This document shows positions 55,818 through 64,000 of a DNA stretch of 64,000 nt, in pieces. Position 1 is the stretch's first letter. Every line of letters begins with the position of its first letter. The position numbers and the translations under genes were made by a program. Source of the DNA: CAWGJF01 sp963822905 (GTDB lineage: Bacteria; Bacteroidota; Ignavibacteria; Ignavibacteriales; Ignavibacteriaceae); the NCBI GenBank assembly GCA_963822905.1, contig CAWGJF010000003.1, positions 1 to 64,000 on the forward strand, given 5' to 3'. The notes beneath the pieces are model-generated. The model did not search any database. It saw nothing but the letters and a program-made list of their open reading frames with translations, and was not told the origin of the DNA.

Positions 55818-57143
55818 ATGAAAACAATACTTTTCTTTGCAGCCGTTATATTCTGTTCAGTTTTGTACTCACAGAATGTACCAACTTGGCAGCGTTTACC
55901 TAATGCACCTTTCGACCCAAACGGAAAATTCGAAGACTTGTATTTGGTAAATGATTCTGTAGGTTGGTTAGTAGGCCTTACTTCAACACACAACACAGGA
56001 GCAATATACAAAACATATGATAGCGGTGAATCCTGGATAGACCAGTCGTTTTCTCTGCCTTCAGGTTCCTACCTTCGTTGTGTTGGATTTATAAATGATT
56101 CAACCGGCTGGTGTGGTAATCTTAACCCGCATGTAAACGATGTAATGTACAAGACTACAGATGGTGGAACGAACTGGTTTATAGATGAGAATGTTCCAGA
56201 TTCATCATTATCAGGTGCCTGTGGGATCTGGATACTTGACGAATCCAATGTTTTTGCTTGTGGAACTTTTGCCGCTAATGCAGGATTACTCAAAACGACA
56301 AATTCAGGAAAGGATTGGCAGTATATAGATTTAAAACCATATGCTGCAGGGGCTGTAGATTTACATTTCTTTTCTCCCGATACAGGTTTCGTTGTAGGAT
56401 TAGATACATCAAAATTAAAAGCAGTTGTACTTTCTACTGTTGACGGAGGAAAAACGTGGGAAATAAAACACACATCAGTCCACACAGAAGAATGGGCTTG
56501 GAAAATTTGTTTCCCTACTAGAAATACTGGATATGTTACACTTCAGACATTAAATAGTGACCTCTATTTTCTTAAAACTGTTGATGGGGGAAATACATGG
56601 GTGGATCTTCCGTTTTCTGCATACACTGATTTTGTTCCATCCGGAATTGGATTTGTTGATGAACTTAAGGGTTGGCAGGGAACACACCCTTGGGGTACAG
56701 AAGGCGGAATGGTTGAAACCACTGATGGAGGTTTAACCTGGTCGGTTAATAATGCTGCAAAAAATGTTAATAAATTCAGAATTATTAATGACACACTTGC
56801 TTACGCTTGTGGTGAAACAGTATACAAATATACTTCTGAAACGATATCAAACGTTAATGGAAGTTTGCCTTTAGTTCCCAAAGAATTTAAACTGTATCAG
56901 AATTTTCCTAATCCTTTTAACCCTTTAACTACAATTCTTTTTACAATTCCATCCGAACAATATGTTCAATTTGAAATCTTCAACGTTAATGGGGAATTGA
57001 TAGAAACATTAATTGATACCAGACTAAAAGCCGGAGAATATGAAGTAAGATTTATGGGAGCAAAATTACCAAGCGGAGTTTATTTTTATACTCTTAAAGC
57101 TGGAGATTTAACAGAGACAAAAAAGATGATACTTATGAAGTAA
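55818..57143 (+). CDS. T9SS-secreted protein with photosystem-stability-factor-like repeats
   Basis: I use the ATG at 55818, preceded by AGGAGG. The 441-residue protein has a signal peptide (ending LYSQ) and Ycf48/BNR-like propeller repeats with the TTDGG.W pattern (KTTDGGTNWF, STVDGGKTWE, KTVDGGNTWV, ETTDGGLTWS). It ends in a T9SS sorting domain (YQNFPNPFNPLTTILFTIP). It is predicted to be a surface propeller, with unknown ligand. Its stop lies 11 bases from the convergent aldo/keto reductase stop. Confidence 0.87.
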   Translation: MKTILFFAAVIFCSVLYSQNVPTWQRLPNAPFDPNGKFEDLYLVNDSVGWLVGLTSTHNTGAIYKTYDSGESWIDQSFSLPSGSYLRCVGFINDSTGWCGNLNPHVNDVMYKTTDGGTNWFIDENVPDSSLSGACGIWILDESNVFACGTFAANAGLLKTTNSGKDWQYIDLKPYAAGAVDLHFFSPDTGFVVGLDTSKLKAVVLSTVDGGKTWEIKHTSVHTEEWAWKICFPTRNTGYVTLQTLNSDLYFLKTVDGGNTWVDLPFSAYTDFVPSGIGFVDELKGWQGTHPWGTEGGMVETTDGGLTWSVNNAAKNVNKFRIINDTLAYACGETVYKYTSETISNVNGSLPLVPKEFKLYQNFPNPFNPLTTILFTIPSEQYVQFEIFNVNGELIETLIDTRLKAGEYEVRFMGAKLPSGVYFYTLKAGDLTETKKMILMK

Positions 57144-57153
57144 AGTTTTCGAG

Positions 57154-58125
57154 TTAATGGTTGAAAATATTCTTAACAAAATCAAACTCATCATTAGTTA
57201 ACGGCTTATCCATCGCTGCTATGTTTGTTTTAACCTGGTTTAAATTTCTGAAGCCGGGAATTACTGCGCCTATAAAATTGTAATGAAGCAAATATTGCAT
57301 AGCAACTCTTGCAAGATCTTCTGTTGATGATCCAAATTTTTCTTTTACACTTTTTAATCTTGGCTCTAATTTTTCCAGACTTTCCCGTGAAAACCTGGGA
57401 AGTCCTTTCCTGTGATCACCGTTTTCAAACTGCGGCGGATTTTCTTTTTTGTATTTATCAAGAAGTAAACCTTCGAATAATGGTCTGAATGCAACCATCG
57501 AAATTTGTTTTTCTTCAATCAATTTTCTGGTGGGACTTTCTTCATCAATAAATGTTCTTTCAACAGCATTTGCAAAAGTTTGAATCACATCAGGTTTAAC
57601 TTTCGGGATCAGTTTTTGAAAATCTTTGTGCGAATAGGCAGATTGTCCGATCAGTCTGATCTTTCCTTCTTCTTTTAATTTATAAATTACTTCAACTGCG
57701 TAATCAAGATATTCATCCTGCTTTCCAAAATATCCGTGATGAAAATAGTAGAGATCGATGTAATCTCTTTTTAGATTTATTAATGACTGCTCACATTGAT
57801 GACGAATGTGAGCGGGTTCGTAAGCATTTGCAGCAGTTCCGGGAAACCAGCCGATCTTTGTTGCAATCATAAAATTGTTTGTTCTGTTTCCAAGTATTCT
57901 TGCAAGCATTCGCTCAGCCCGACCGTTTCCATAAACATCTGCATTGTCAAAGTGGTTAACTCCATGATCAATTGCATAATTTATTGCTTCAGCAATTTCT
58001 TTTTCATCAACATTTGCCCATCCGTTTGGATCTCCGTTAACCCAGTTAAGTCCGCCCATCGTCCAGCAGCCGAGACTAATCTCAGAAACTTCAATATCTG
58101 ATTTTCCAAGTTTTCGGTATTTCAT
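57154..58125 (-). CDS. aldo/keto reductase with full catalytic tetrad
   Basis: A 323-residue TIM-barrel reductase with MKYRKLGKSDIEVSEISLGC, Asp60 and Tyr65 (HFDNADVYG), Lys90 (ATKIGW) and His in YYFHHG. In contrast to the aldo/keto reductase at 8089, its tetrad is complete. The gene follows hemB by only 5 bases and is translated in the heme operon, but no role in heme synthesis is known. Confidence 0.87.
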   Translation of the reverse strand: MKYRKLGKSDIEVSEISLGCWTMGGLNWVNGDPNGWANVDEKEIAEAINYAIDHGVNHFDNADVYGNGRAERMLARILGNRTNNFMIATKIGWFPGTAANAYEPAHIRHQCEQSLINLKRDYIDLYYFHHGYFGKQDEYLDYAVEVIYKLKEEGKIRLIGQSAYSHKDFQKLIPKVKPDVIQTFANAVERTFIDEESPTRKLIEEKQISMVAFRPLFEGLLLDKYKKENPPQFENGDHRKGLPRFSRESLEKLEPRLKSVKEKFGSSTEDLARVAMQYLLHYNFIGAVIPGFRNLNQVKTNIAAMDKPLTNDEFDFVKNIFNH

Positions 58126-58130
58126 TAGTT

Positions 58131-59123
58131 TTATTTCCCGTTTTTATTAATCCACTTAGCCAGATCTTTTGCAAAGTAAGTAAGAAACATATCTGCCCCG
58201 GCTCTTTTGATTGCCATTGCAGATTCAACCATTACACGTTCCTCATCAATCCAGCCGTTTTGTCCTGCCGCTTTTATCATTGCATACTCTCCGCTTACCT
58301 GGTAAGCAGCTGTAGGCATTTTAAATTCATCTTTTACTTTTCTTATCACATCAAGATAAGGACCCGCTGGTTTTACCATAATTATATCTGCACCTTCTTC
58401 AATGTCTGCTTCAACTTCGCGAAGAGCTTCATTAATATTTCCAATATCCATTTGATGCGATCTTCTGTCGCCAAAAGCAGGGGTAGATTCTGCGGCGTCT
58501 CTGAAAGGTCCGTAATAACCGGAAGAATATTTTGCTGCGTAACTCATAATCGGGATTTTTGTGTAACCTTTGTAGTCAAGCGCTTTCCTGATTGCGAAAA
58601 CTCTTCCATCCATCATATCTGAAGGAGCAACCATATCTGCTCCGGCTTCCACGTGCGAAACAGCTTCCTTTGCAAGCACAGCGATTGTTTCATCATTTAA
58701 AATTTCTTCGCCTGCTAAAATTCCGCAATGTCCGTGTGAAGTATATTCGCACAGGCAAACATCAGTAATCACAAGCAGATCATTAATTTCTTTTTTGATT
58801 GCACGAATTGCTTTCTGAACAATTCCATCACTTGCATAAGCTTCCGAACCATGTTCATCTTTGTGCTCGGGAATTCCAAACAGAATTACTGCCGGAACTC
58901 CGAGATCACGAACTTCTTTACATTCTTCAACAAGTTTTTCAACTGAAAACTGGAAAACTCCTGGCATTGATTTAACAGGATTTTTAACATTGCTTCCCGG
59001 CACAACAAATAAAGGATAGATCAAATCATTTTTTGTTAGCACCGTTTCGCGAACCATGTCGCGAATGATTGGGTTGTAGCGTAGTCTTCTGAATCGTTTG
59101 AATGAAAAATTTTTATCAGACAC
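58131..59123 (-). CDS. hemB: delta-aminolevulinic acid dehydratase (porphobilinogen synthase)
   Basis: A 330-residue HemB. The GTG at 59123 is preceded by CCGGAG. It shows RFRRLRYNPIIRDMVRET, the metal-binding region TDVCLCEYTSHGHCG, the Schiff-base lysines in YAAKYSSGYYGPFRDA and MVKPAGPYLDVI, and AAYQVSGEYAMI. It joins two aminolevulinate molecules to porphobilinogen. The cysteine-rich segment points to the zinc-dependent form. It lies 24 bases after the protoporphyrinogen oxidase gene. Confidence 0.96.
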   Translation of the reverse strand: MSDKNFSFKRFRRLRYNPIIRDMVRETVLTKNDLIYPLFVVPGSNVKNPVKSMPGVFQFSVEKLVEECKEVRDLGVPAVILFGIPEHKDEHGSEAYASDGIVQKAIRAIKKEINDLLVITDVCLCEYTSHGHCGILAGEEILNDETIAVLAKEAVSHVEAGADMVAPSDMMDGRVFAIRKALDYKGYTKIPIMSYAAKYSSGYYGPFRDAAESTPAFGDRRSHQMDIGNINEALREVEADIEEGADIIMVKPAGPYLDVIRKVKDEFKMPTAAYQVSGEYAMIKAAGQNGWIDEERVMVESAMAIKRAGADMFLTYFAKDLAKWINKNGK

Positions 59124-59147
59124 AATAACTCCGGTTTTAATATTAAT

Positions 59148-60527
59148 CTATTTGTAACTTTTAATTTTGTTAATAACTGTTTCAGCATTTTTAATGCAGT
59201 CTCCGACAGAAATTCCACCACGGTAATTTCCGCTTAGAATAATTCCTTTATTATCTTTTTCAAAATGATCAATGTAGTTTTCGTGTTCAACATAGCCGAG
59301 TCTGTATTGTGGTATTGCTTTTTCCCACATCCTTTTTGATAAAAAAACCGGCTGTCCCTTTATTTTCATCAATTCTTCAAATTCGTTTTTAACTTTTGAA
59401 AGTAAACTTTCTTCATCTTCTAAAACAAAATCAGGATTTCTTGATCCGCCGATAAAAAGTGTAAATGAAGCGTGTTCATCATCAGCTCTTCCCGGGAAAA
59501 TAACAGAACTCCATATTGCGCCAAGAAAAGATTTTTTTTCTTTTTCAGGAATTAAAAATCCAAATCCATCAAGTGGCTGACCAATATCTTCTTTTTTATA
59601 AGCAAGATAGTAAACAAGCACTGGTGGGTAATAAATTTTATTCAAATGTTCAGAAAGCTTTTCATCAAAATGTCCGAATAATTCAGAAGCTTTATATGCC
59701 GGAGCTGTTGAAAGGACAACATCGCAGAGCAGCGTTACAGATTGATTATTCTGTTTATAAGCAATACCATATTTATTGTCTGAAGTTTTTTTAATCGAAA
59801 CAACTTCAGCGTTTAATTTGACCCGATCACCAAGAAAATTTTTAATCGCTTCAGGTAGTACTTTCATTCCGTTTTTAAATGAAAGCATCTTTGCACTTTG
59901 CTTCGATTGTTCAGCCCGTTTTTTTCTTTTGCGGATACTTCTGATTGTTCCTATAATTAATCCGCCGTAATCTTCTTCCAAAGCATAAAGTTTAGGGAAT
60001 GCAGATTTAACACTAAGTTCTTCGGGTCTGCCTGCATAAACTCCGGCGACAAACGGATTAATGGCATAATCAAGAAATTCTTTTCCTAACCTTCGCGTAA
60101 CAAATTCTGCAATACTTTGATAATACCCATCTTTTGATCTTCCAATAAATGGTTCTGCCGTCAATCTTAATTTTGCATTGCCGGAAAATAATTTTGATTT
60201 TATAAATGCAGGAGGCGACATCGGTAAAGCATGAAGCTCATTATTTTTTAAAATATATCTTTTGTTTCCTTCTTTGTTTGCATAAACAAATTCTTCTTTG
60301 AGATTTAATTCATCCACTAGCTGAGCAATTATAGTTGTCGTTTCAAGTGCGCTGTTTGGTCCGCGGTCAAAAAGGAAACCATTTTCAACAACGCTTTCAA
60401 TAGAACCACCTACTTTATCTTTTGATTCAAGCACGGTAACATCAAAACCTTCTTTGTGTAAAAGGTAGGCTGAAGTAAGTCCCGAAATTCCAGCGCCGAT
60501 TACGACTATTTTCTTTTCAGATAACAT
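59148..60527 (-). CDS. hemY: FAD-dependent protoporphyrinogen/coproporphyrinogen oxidase
   Basis: The 459-residue protein begins with an FAD-binding fold (KIVVIGAGISGLTSAYLLHK, then ESKDKVGGSIES) and GFLFDRGPNSALETT, the signature of HemY/HemG-type oxidases. The C-terminus reads ILSGNYRGGISVGDCIKNAE. It oxidises a porphyrinogen late in heme synthesis. Clustering with hemB supports this. The exact substrate (proto- or coproporphyrinogen) cannot be told from the sequence. Confidence 0.92.
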   Translation of the reverse strand: MLSEKKIVVIGAGISGLTSAYLLHKEGFDVTVLESKDKVGGSIESVVENGFLFDRGPNSALETTTIIAQLVDELNLKEEFVYANKEGNKRYILKNNELHALPMSPPAFIKSKLFSGNAKLRLTAEPFIGRSKDGYYQSIAEFVTRRLGKEFLDYAINPFVAGVYAGRPEELSVKSAFPKLYALEEDYGGLIIGTIRSIRKRKKRAEQSKQSAKMLSFKNGMKVLPEAIKNFLGDRVKLNAEVVSIKKTSDNKYGIAYKQNNQSVTLLCDVVLSTAPAYKASELFGHFDEKLSEHLNKIYYPPVLVYYLAYKKEDIGQPLDGFGFLIPEKEKKSFLGAIWSSVIFPGRADDEHASFTLFIGGSRNPDFVLEDEESLLSKVKNEFEELMKIKGQPVFLSKRMWEKAIPQYRLGYVEHENYIDHFEKDNKGIILSGNYRGGISVGDCIKNAETVINKIKSYK

Positions 60528-60692
60528 ATTTTATTAAGTAGAATAGTTTTTCTTTAGGTAATTTAATGAAATGTACGTTTTATTTGCAGGTATTTTTGCC
60601 TGCTTAAAAATTGAACTCATTTTATTTTTTAAGTTTAATTTATACCTGCTTTAATTATATTTAAAGTATACTCTGCACAATCAATTTTAATA

Positions 60693-63600
60693 ATGAATCT
60701 CAGAATCCAATTTATTTTATATTTTCTTCTTTTGGCAGGAAGTGTTTCTGCACAAAATAATGATTTAAAGTTTGATCATTTGTCTATTGAACAGGGACTT
60801 TCTCAATCAACAGTACATTCGATTATTCAGGATAAGCAAGGCTTTATCTGGATTGCAACCGAAGACGGATTAAACAGGTTTGATGGTTATAATTTTACAG
60901 TTTACAGGAACGACAGGGAAGATTCAACATCCATTGCTAATAACTATATCAGGACAATAGTTCAGGATAAAAACGGAAACTTGTGGGCGGGAACGAGTAA
61001 GGGATTAACTGTACTTTCATTAATTAATAATCCTGAGAATCAAAAAAATAAGGAAGGCTTTTATAATTTCTATCATGATTCTGCTGATTCATTTAGCTTA
61101 GTTAATGATGATATACGTGCCTTGTATTTTGATAAATTTGGTGTTTTATGGGTAGGGACTTTTAAAGGCTTATGCAGAATAGTACCAGACTCTGATACAA
61201 CAAACGCGAAAAACTTTAAAAATATTCGATTCGAGAAAAATATTTTTAACCCGGATTTTACAAAAGCGGTGTCAGAGGTTTTTATTTCATCCATAACAGA
61301 AGACGGGTATGGTAATCTATGGATTGGCACATTGGGGAAAGGGATTATTTTTTATAATCGTCAATCCTCTCAGATTATTAAATTTAGAAATGATCCTAAT
61401 AATCCAGGCAGCCTCGGCAGTAATTTTATAATAAAGCTGTTTACAGATATTATAGGCAGAGTATGGATTGGAACTTACGGTGGGGGATTAAACAGGTACG
61501 ATTACAACGCTAAAAAATTTATCCGTTATTTGTCAGAGAACAGGTCTGAATACAGCATTAGCGATAACCGGATTTTTGGATTGTCAGAAGACGAAGATGG
61601 AAATTTATGGATTGGTACTTTTAGTAGCGGGATAAATAAATTCGATTTCAGGACAGACAGGTTTATTGAATTCAAGAACAACAAACAAAATCCGAATAGT
61701 ATTTCAAACAACTTTGTAAGATGCCTTCTCATTGATCGGTCAGGAAATCTTTGGGCTGGAACTAATAATGGGATTTATAAAGCAGACTTAAAGAAACCTA
61801 AATTTGAATTGTTCAGGAATGTCCCGTGGAAGCTAAATAATATATCAGATAATTTTGTTCTTTCTATTTTTGAAGATAATAAAAACAGGCTCTGGATCGG
61901 GACTAACAAAGGGTTGGACAGGTATGATGCCGAATCAGGAAAGTTTATTAATTACAAAATACCGCATAATAATCCTAAGAGTGAAGAGGGATTTGTCCGC
62001 TCAATTATTCAGGATGATGAAGGTTTTTTATGGCTTGGTACTTTTGGCGGCGGAGTTATTAAATGTAATTCTGATGGGAAAATTCTTCAGCAATATCTGC
62101 ATAAAAAATATGATATGATTAGTCTGCCGGATAACAGGATAAACAATTTATTTATTCGCAAAAATGGAAATATAGTTGCTGGAACTGTTGTTGGAATTTG
62201 TGAACTTAACCAGCGGACGAAAAAATTTGCTCGATTTCTAATCTCCTCAAAAGATTCAACTCTGCTTTCCGGCAAAGCAATTAATGTTATTTATAAAGAT
62301 AGAAATGAAATCTTCTGGATCGGAACTTCATTGGGGCTTGTCAAAGTTGACCCGGTTGATGGAAATTGTACTGAATATCATCCTGATGAGAATGATCCCA
62401 AATCAATCAGCAGCAATATTATTAATAGTATAATTGAAGACCACAGGGGAAACCTCTGGATTGGTACAGATAAAGGACTGAATAATCTCGATAGGAAAAA
62501 TAATTCATTTGCTTTATTTACAACAAGAAACGGGCTGCCCAGCGACTATATTTCGGGAATTGAAGTCGATGAAAATGGTAACCTGTGGCTGAGCACCGTC
62601 AGAGGTATTTCAAGATTTGACCAGCTTATGCCTTCAGGAAATCAGTTTAGAAATTATGATACTGATGATGGATTACAGGGTCTCGAATTCGTTGATGGAT
62701 CTTCGTTTAAAAATAAAAGAGGCGAAATCTTTTTCGGTGGTACAAATGGATTTAACAAATTCAATCCTTCTGAAATAAAAGACAATCCAAAACAACCCGC
62801 GGTAGCAATAACCGCTTTCTACTTATTCGGTAAACCTAATCTTACATACTTGCAACTTTCAAAAACAAAAACAATAATTCTTGGGTATAGCGAAAACTTT
62901 TTCTCGTTCGAATTCATTGCATTCGATTATACAAATCCTGATAAAAACCAGTATGCCTATCAGCTTGAGGGATTTGATAAAGACTGGATTGAAACAGGCA
63001 ACAGGAGATTTGCAAGTTATACTAATATTGACCCGGGAGAATATACATTTCACGTTAAAGCATCAAACAACGATGGAGTGTGGAATGAAACTGGTGCGTC
63101 AATAAGTATCATAATCCAACCTCCTTTTTACCGAACCTGGATTGCTTATTTAATTTATTCGCTGGTTGTAATAGCAGGATTATACTTTATCAGGAAGTAC
63201 GAGCTTAAAAAAAGAAGAGAAAGAAACGAATTAATTTTGAAAGAAGAACGGGAAAAATCAAAACTTCTAGAAGCACAATTAAGAGCTGAAAAAGCAGAAC
63301 TGCAGGCAAAAGCATTTGAATCAGAAAAAGAACTTGAAAAGCAAATCATCAGATCAAGAATAGCTTCTGATTTACACGATGAAATAGGCAGTAACCTAAG
63401 CAGCATTACATTATTAAGCTCACTTATGGGTGATAGCGCTGATACAAATTCAGCGGTCAAAAAACAATTGACTGATATTAATATTGCAGCAAAAACTTCT
63501 ACCGAATCAATTCGGGATATTATCTGGTTTATTAATCCGCTGTCTGATAAGCTTGGAAGTTTATTTGCAAGAATGCAGGAAACCGCAAATATGATGTTAT

Positions 63601-63938
63601 CGGGTGTTGATTATAAAATTCTTGCCGGCGAAATAAATCCTGAAGAAAAAATAAATCCCGAATTAAAAAGAAATTTATTTCTTGTTTTTAAGGAAGTCCT
63701 TAATAATATTATTAAACATTCTTCGGCAAGGAATGTTTTGATAAAAATTGATAAGGAAAGTGATCTTCTAAAAATTGTCATTGAAGATGATGGAAAAGGC
63801 TTTGACAAATCCTCAATTAAGGAAGGAAATGGTTTAAGAAACATTAGAACGAGAGCAGATCAAATGAATGCAAAGCTTGAAGTTATTTCATCTCCGGGCA
63901 AAGGAACCAAAATTAATTTAGAGATCAATATCACGTAA
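60693..63938 (+). CDS. Reg_prop sensor histidine kinase (HisKA_3 type)
   Basis: A 1081-residue kinase with a signal peptide and about 14 Reg_prop blades in the periplasm (LWIGTDKGLNNLD, GNLWAGTNNGIYKAD and similar). A Y_Y_Y domain is at about 690-770 and one TM at about 780-800. A coiled coil leads to a HisKA_3 dimerisation domain with His895 (IASDLHDEIGSNLSSI) and a HATPase (IIKHSSARNV, IEDDGKGFD, GNGLRNIRTRA). It has no receiver or DNA-binding part, so a NarL/LuxR response regulator is needed, probably just downstream beyond the window. Confidence 0.93.
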   Translation: MNLRIQFILYFLLLAGSVSAQNNDLKFDHLSIEQGLSQSTVHSIIQDKQGFIWIATEDGLNRFDGYNFTVYRNDREDSTSIANNYIRTIVQDKNGNLWAGTSKGLTVLSLINNPENQKNKEGFYNFYHDSADSFSLVNDDIRALYFDKFGVLWVGTFKGLCRIVPDSDTTNAKNFKNIRFEKNIFNPDFTKAVSEVFISSITEDGYGNLWIGTLGKGIIFYNRQSSQIIKFRNDPNNPGSLGSNFIIKLFTDIIGRVWIGTYGGGLNRYDYNAKKFIRYLSENRSEYSISDNRIFGLSEDEDGNLWIGTFSSGINKFDFRTDRFIEFKNNKQNPNSISNNFVRCLLIDRSGNLWAGTNNGIYKADLKKPKFELFRNVPWKLNNISDNFVLSIFEDNKNRLWIGTNKGLDRYDAESGKFINYKIPHNNPKSEEGFVRSIIQDDEGFLWLGTFGGGVIKCNSDGKILQQYLHKKYDMISLPDNRINNLFIRKNGNIVAGTVVGICELNQRTKKFARFLISSKDSTLLSGKAINVIYKDRNEIFWIGTSLGLVKVDPVDGNCTEYHPDENDPKSISSNIINSIIEDHRGNLWIGTDKGLNNLDRKNNSFALFTTRNGLPSDYISGIEVDENGNLWLSTVRGISRFDQLMPSGNQFRNYDTDDGLQGLEFVDGSSFKNKRGEIFFGGTNGFNKFNPSEIKDNPKQPAVAITAFYLFGKPNLTYLQLSKTKTIILGYSENFFSFEFIAFDYTNPDKNQYAYQLEGFDKDWIETGNRRFASYTNIDPGEYTFHVKASNNDGVWNETGASISIIIQPPFYRTWIAYLIYSLVVIAGLYFIRKYELKKRRERNELILKEEREKSKLLEAQLRAEKAELQAKAFESEKELEKQIIRSRIASDLHDEIGSNLSSITLLSSLMGDSADTNSAVKKQLTDINIAAKTSTESIRDIIWFINPLSDKLGSLFARMQETANMMLSGVDYKILAGEINPEEKINPELKRNLFLVFKEVLNNIIKHSSARNVLIKIDKESDLLKIVIEDDGKGFDKSSIKEGNGLRNIRTRADQMNAKLEVISSPGKGTKINLEINIT

Positions 63939-64000
63939 ATGCGTGATTGCCGAACTCATATTTTATTGATATTCTGCATAAAAAAGGATTAAAGATTTTT

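Noticed and set aside
60528..60692. riboswitch before the Reg_prop kinase
   Set aside because: The leader is short and AT-rich with no stable stem.
1..64000. CRISPR arrays
   Set aside because: I looked for regularly spaced repeats of 24-40 bases and saw none; the repeated elements are dispersed palindromes and short phased repeats.
1..64000. tRNA or rRNA genes and prophage attachment sites
   Set aside because: No cloverleaf-like or rRNA-like sequence, integrase or direct repeat at a tRNA end was recognised, so the defence region has no visible integration boundary.

Overview
The window looks like a chromosomal segment of an AT-rich member of the Bacteroidota/Chlorobi assemblage, most likely the Ignavibacteria. 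Five large secreted proteins end in a type IX secretion C-terminal sorting domain with the NYPNPFNPST-type signature, and there are many lipoproteins, a hybrid two-component system fused to an AraC-type domain, and sensor kinases with Reg_prop propellers. This is inferred from protein style, not from a marker gene; no rRNA or tRNA gene was recognised.

Layout. 0-8 kb: a lipoprotein beta-propeller, a small DUF6266-like protein, a 1050-residue T9SS cargo protein and two lipoproteins, separated by REP/MITE-like palindromic intergenic sequence. 8-9 kb: an aldo/keto reductase. 9.6-13.3 kb: a five-gene operon (TlpA-like thioredoxin, DUF4266 lipoprotein, DUF3570 protein, Tat-exported NusG_II protein, ApbE flavin transferase) that reads as an envelope redox/flavinylation unit. 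13.3-16 kb: gamma-glutamyltransferase and a PflX-like radical SAM protein on the opposite strand. 16-24 kb: an RRM protein, then an acetate cassette: SatP-type transporter, acetyl-CoA synthetase, a Pat-like GNAT/acyl-CoA-synthetase fusion, AcuB-like CBS-ACT protein and AcuC-like deacetylase. Together these could import acetate, activate it, and switch the synthetase by reversible lysine acetylation. 23.9-26.1 kb: two genes each broken by two frameshifts.

26.5-31.4 kb is the accessory region. A minus-strand operon holds a GIY-YIG-like protein, a CD-NTase, a Cap15-like TM/beta-barrel effector, an unknown one-TM protein and a second, complete-looking GIY-YIG domain. The CD-NTase and Cap15 make a CBASS anti-phage system; the flanking genes make it an unusual version. 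Upstream are a PEGA lipoprotein, two copies of a perfect 16-bp palindrome and an 11-bp phased triple repeat.

31.7-45 kb: a Kir-type channel, three T9SS-sorted secreted proteins (two are paralogues with HAF-like repeats), the HTCS regulator upstream of them, a MATE transporter remnant, and an Arc/DUF/SPFH operon. 45-50 kb: a six-PAS hybrid kinase and two more RRM proteins. 50-60.5 kb: MOSC protein, APC permease, metallophosphoesterase, Mut7-C protein, MFS transporter, a fifth T9SS cargo, and an operon of protoporphyrinogen oxidase, HemB and an aldo/keto reductase. The window ends with a Reg_prop/HisKA_3 sensor kinase whose response regulator should lie just beyond.

Single-base frameshifts recur at about 11.2, 24.2, 25.0 and 29.3 kb. 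Some may be real decay and some may be assembly errors in short homopolymers; each is flagged.
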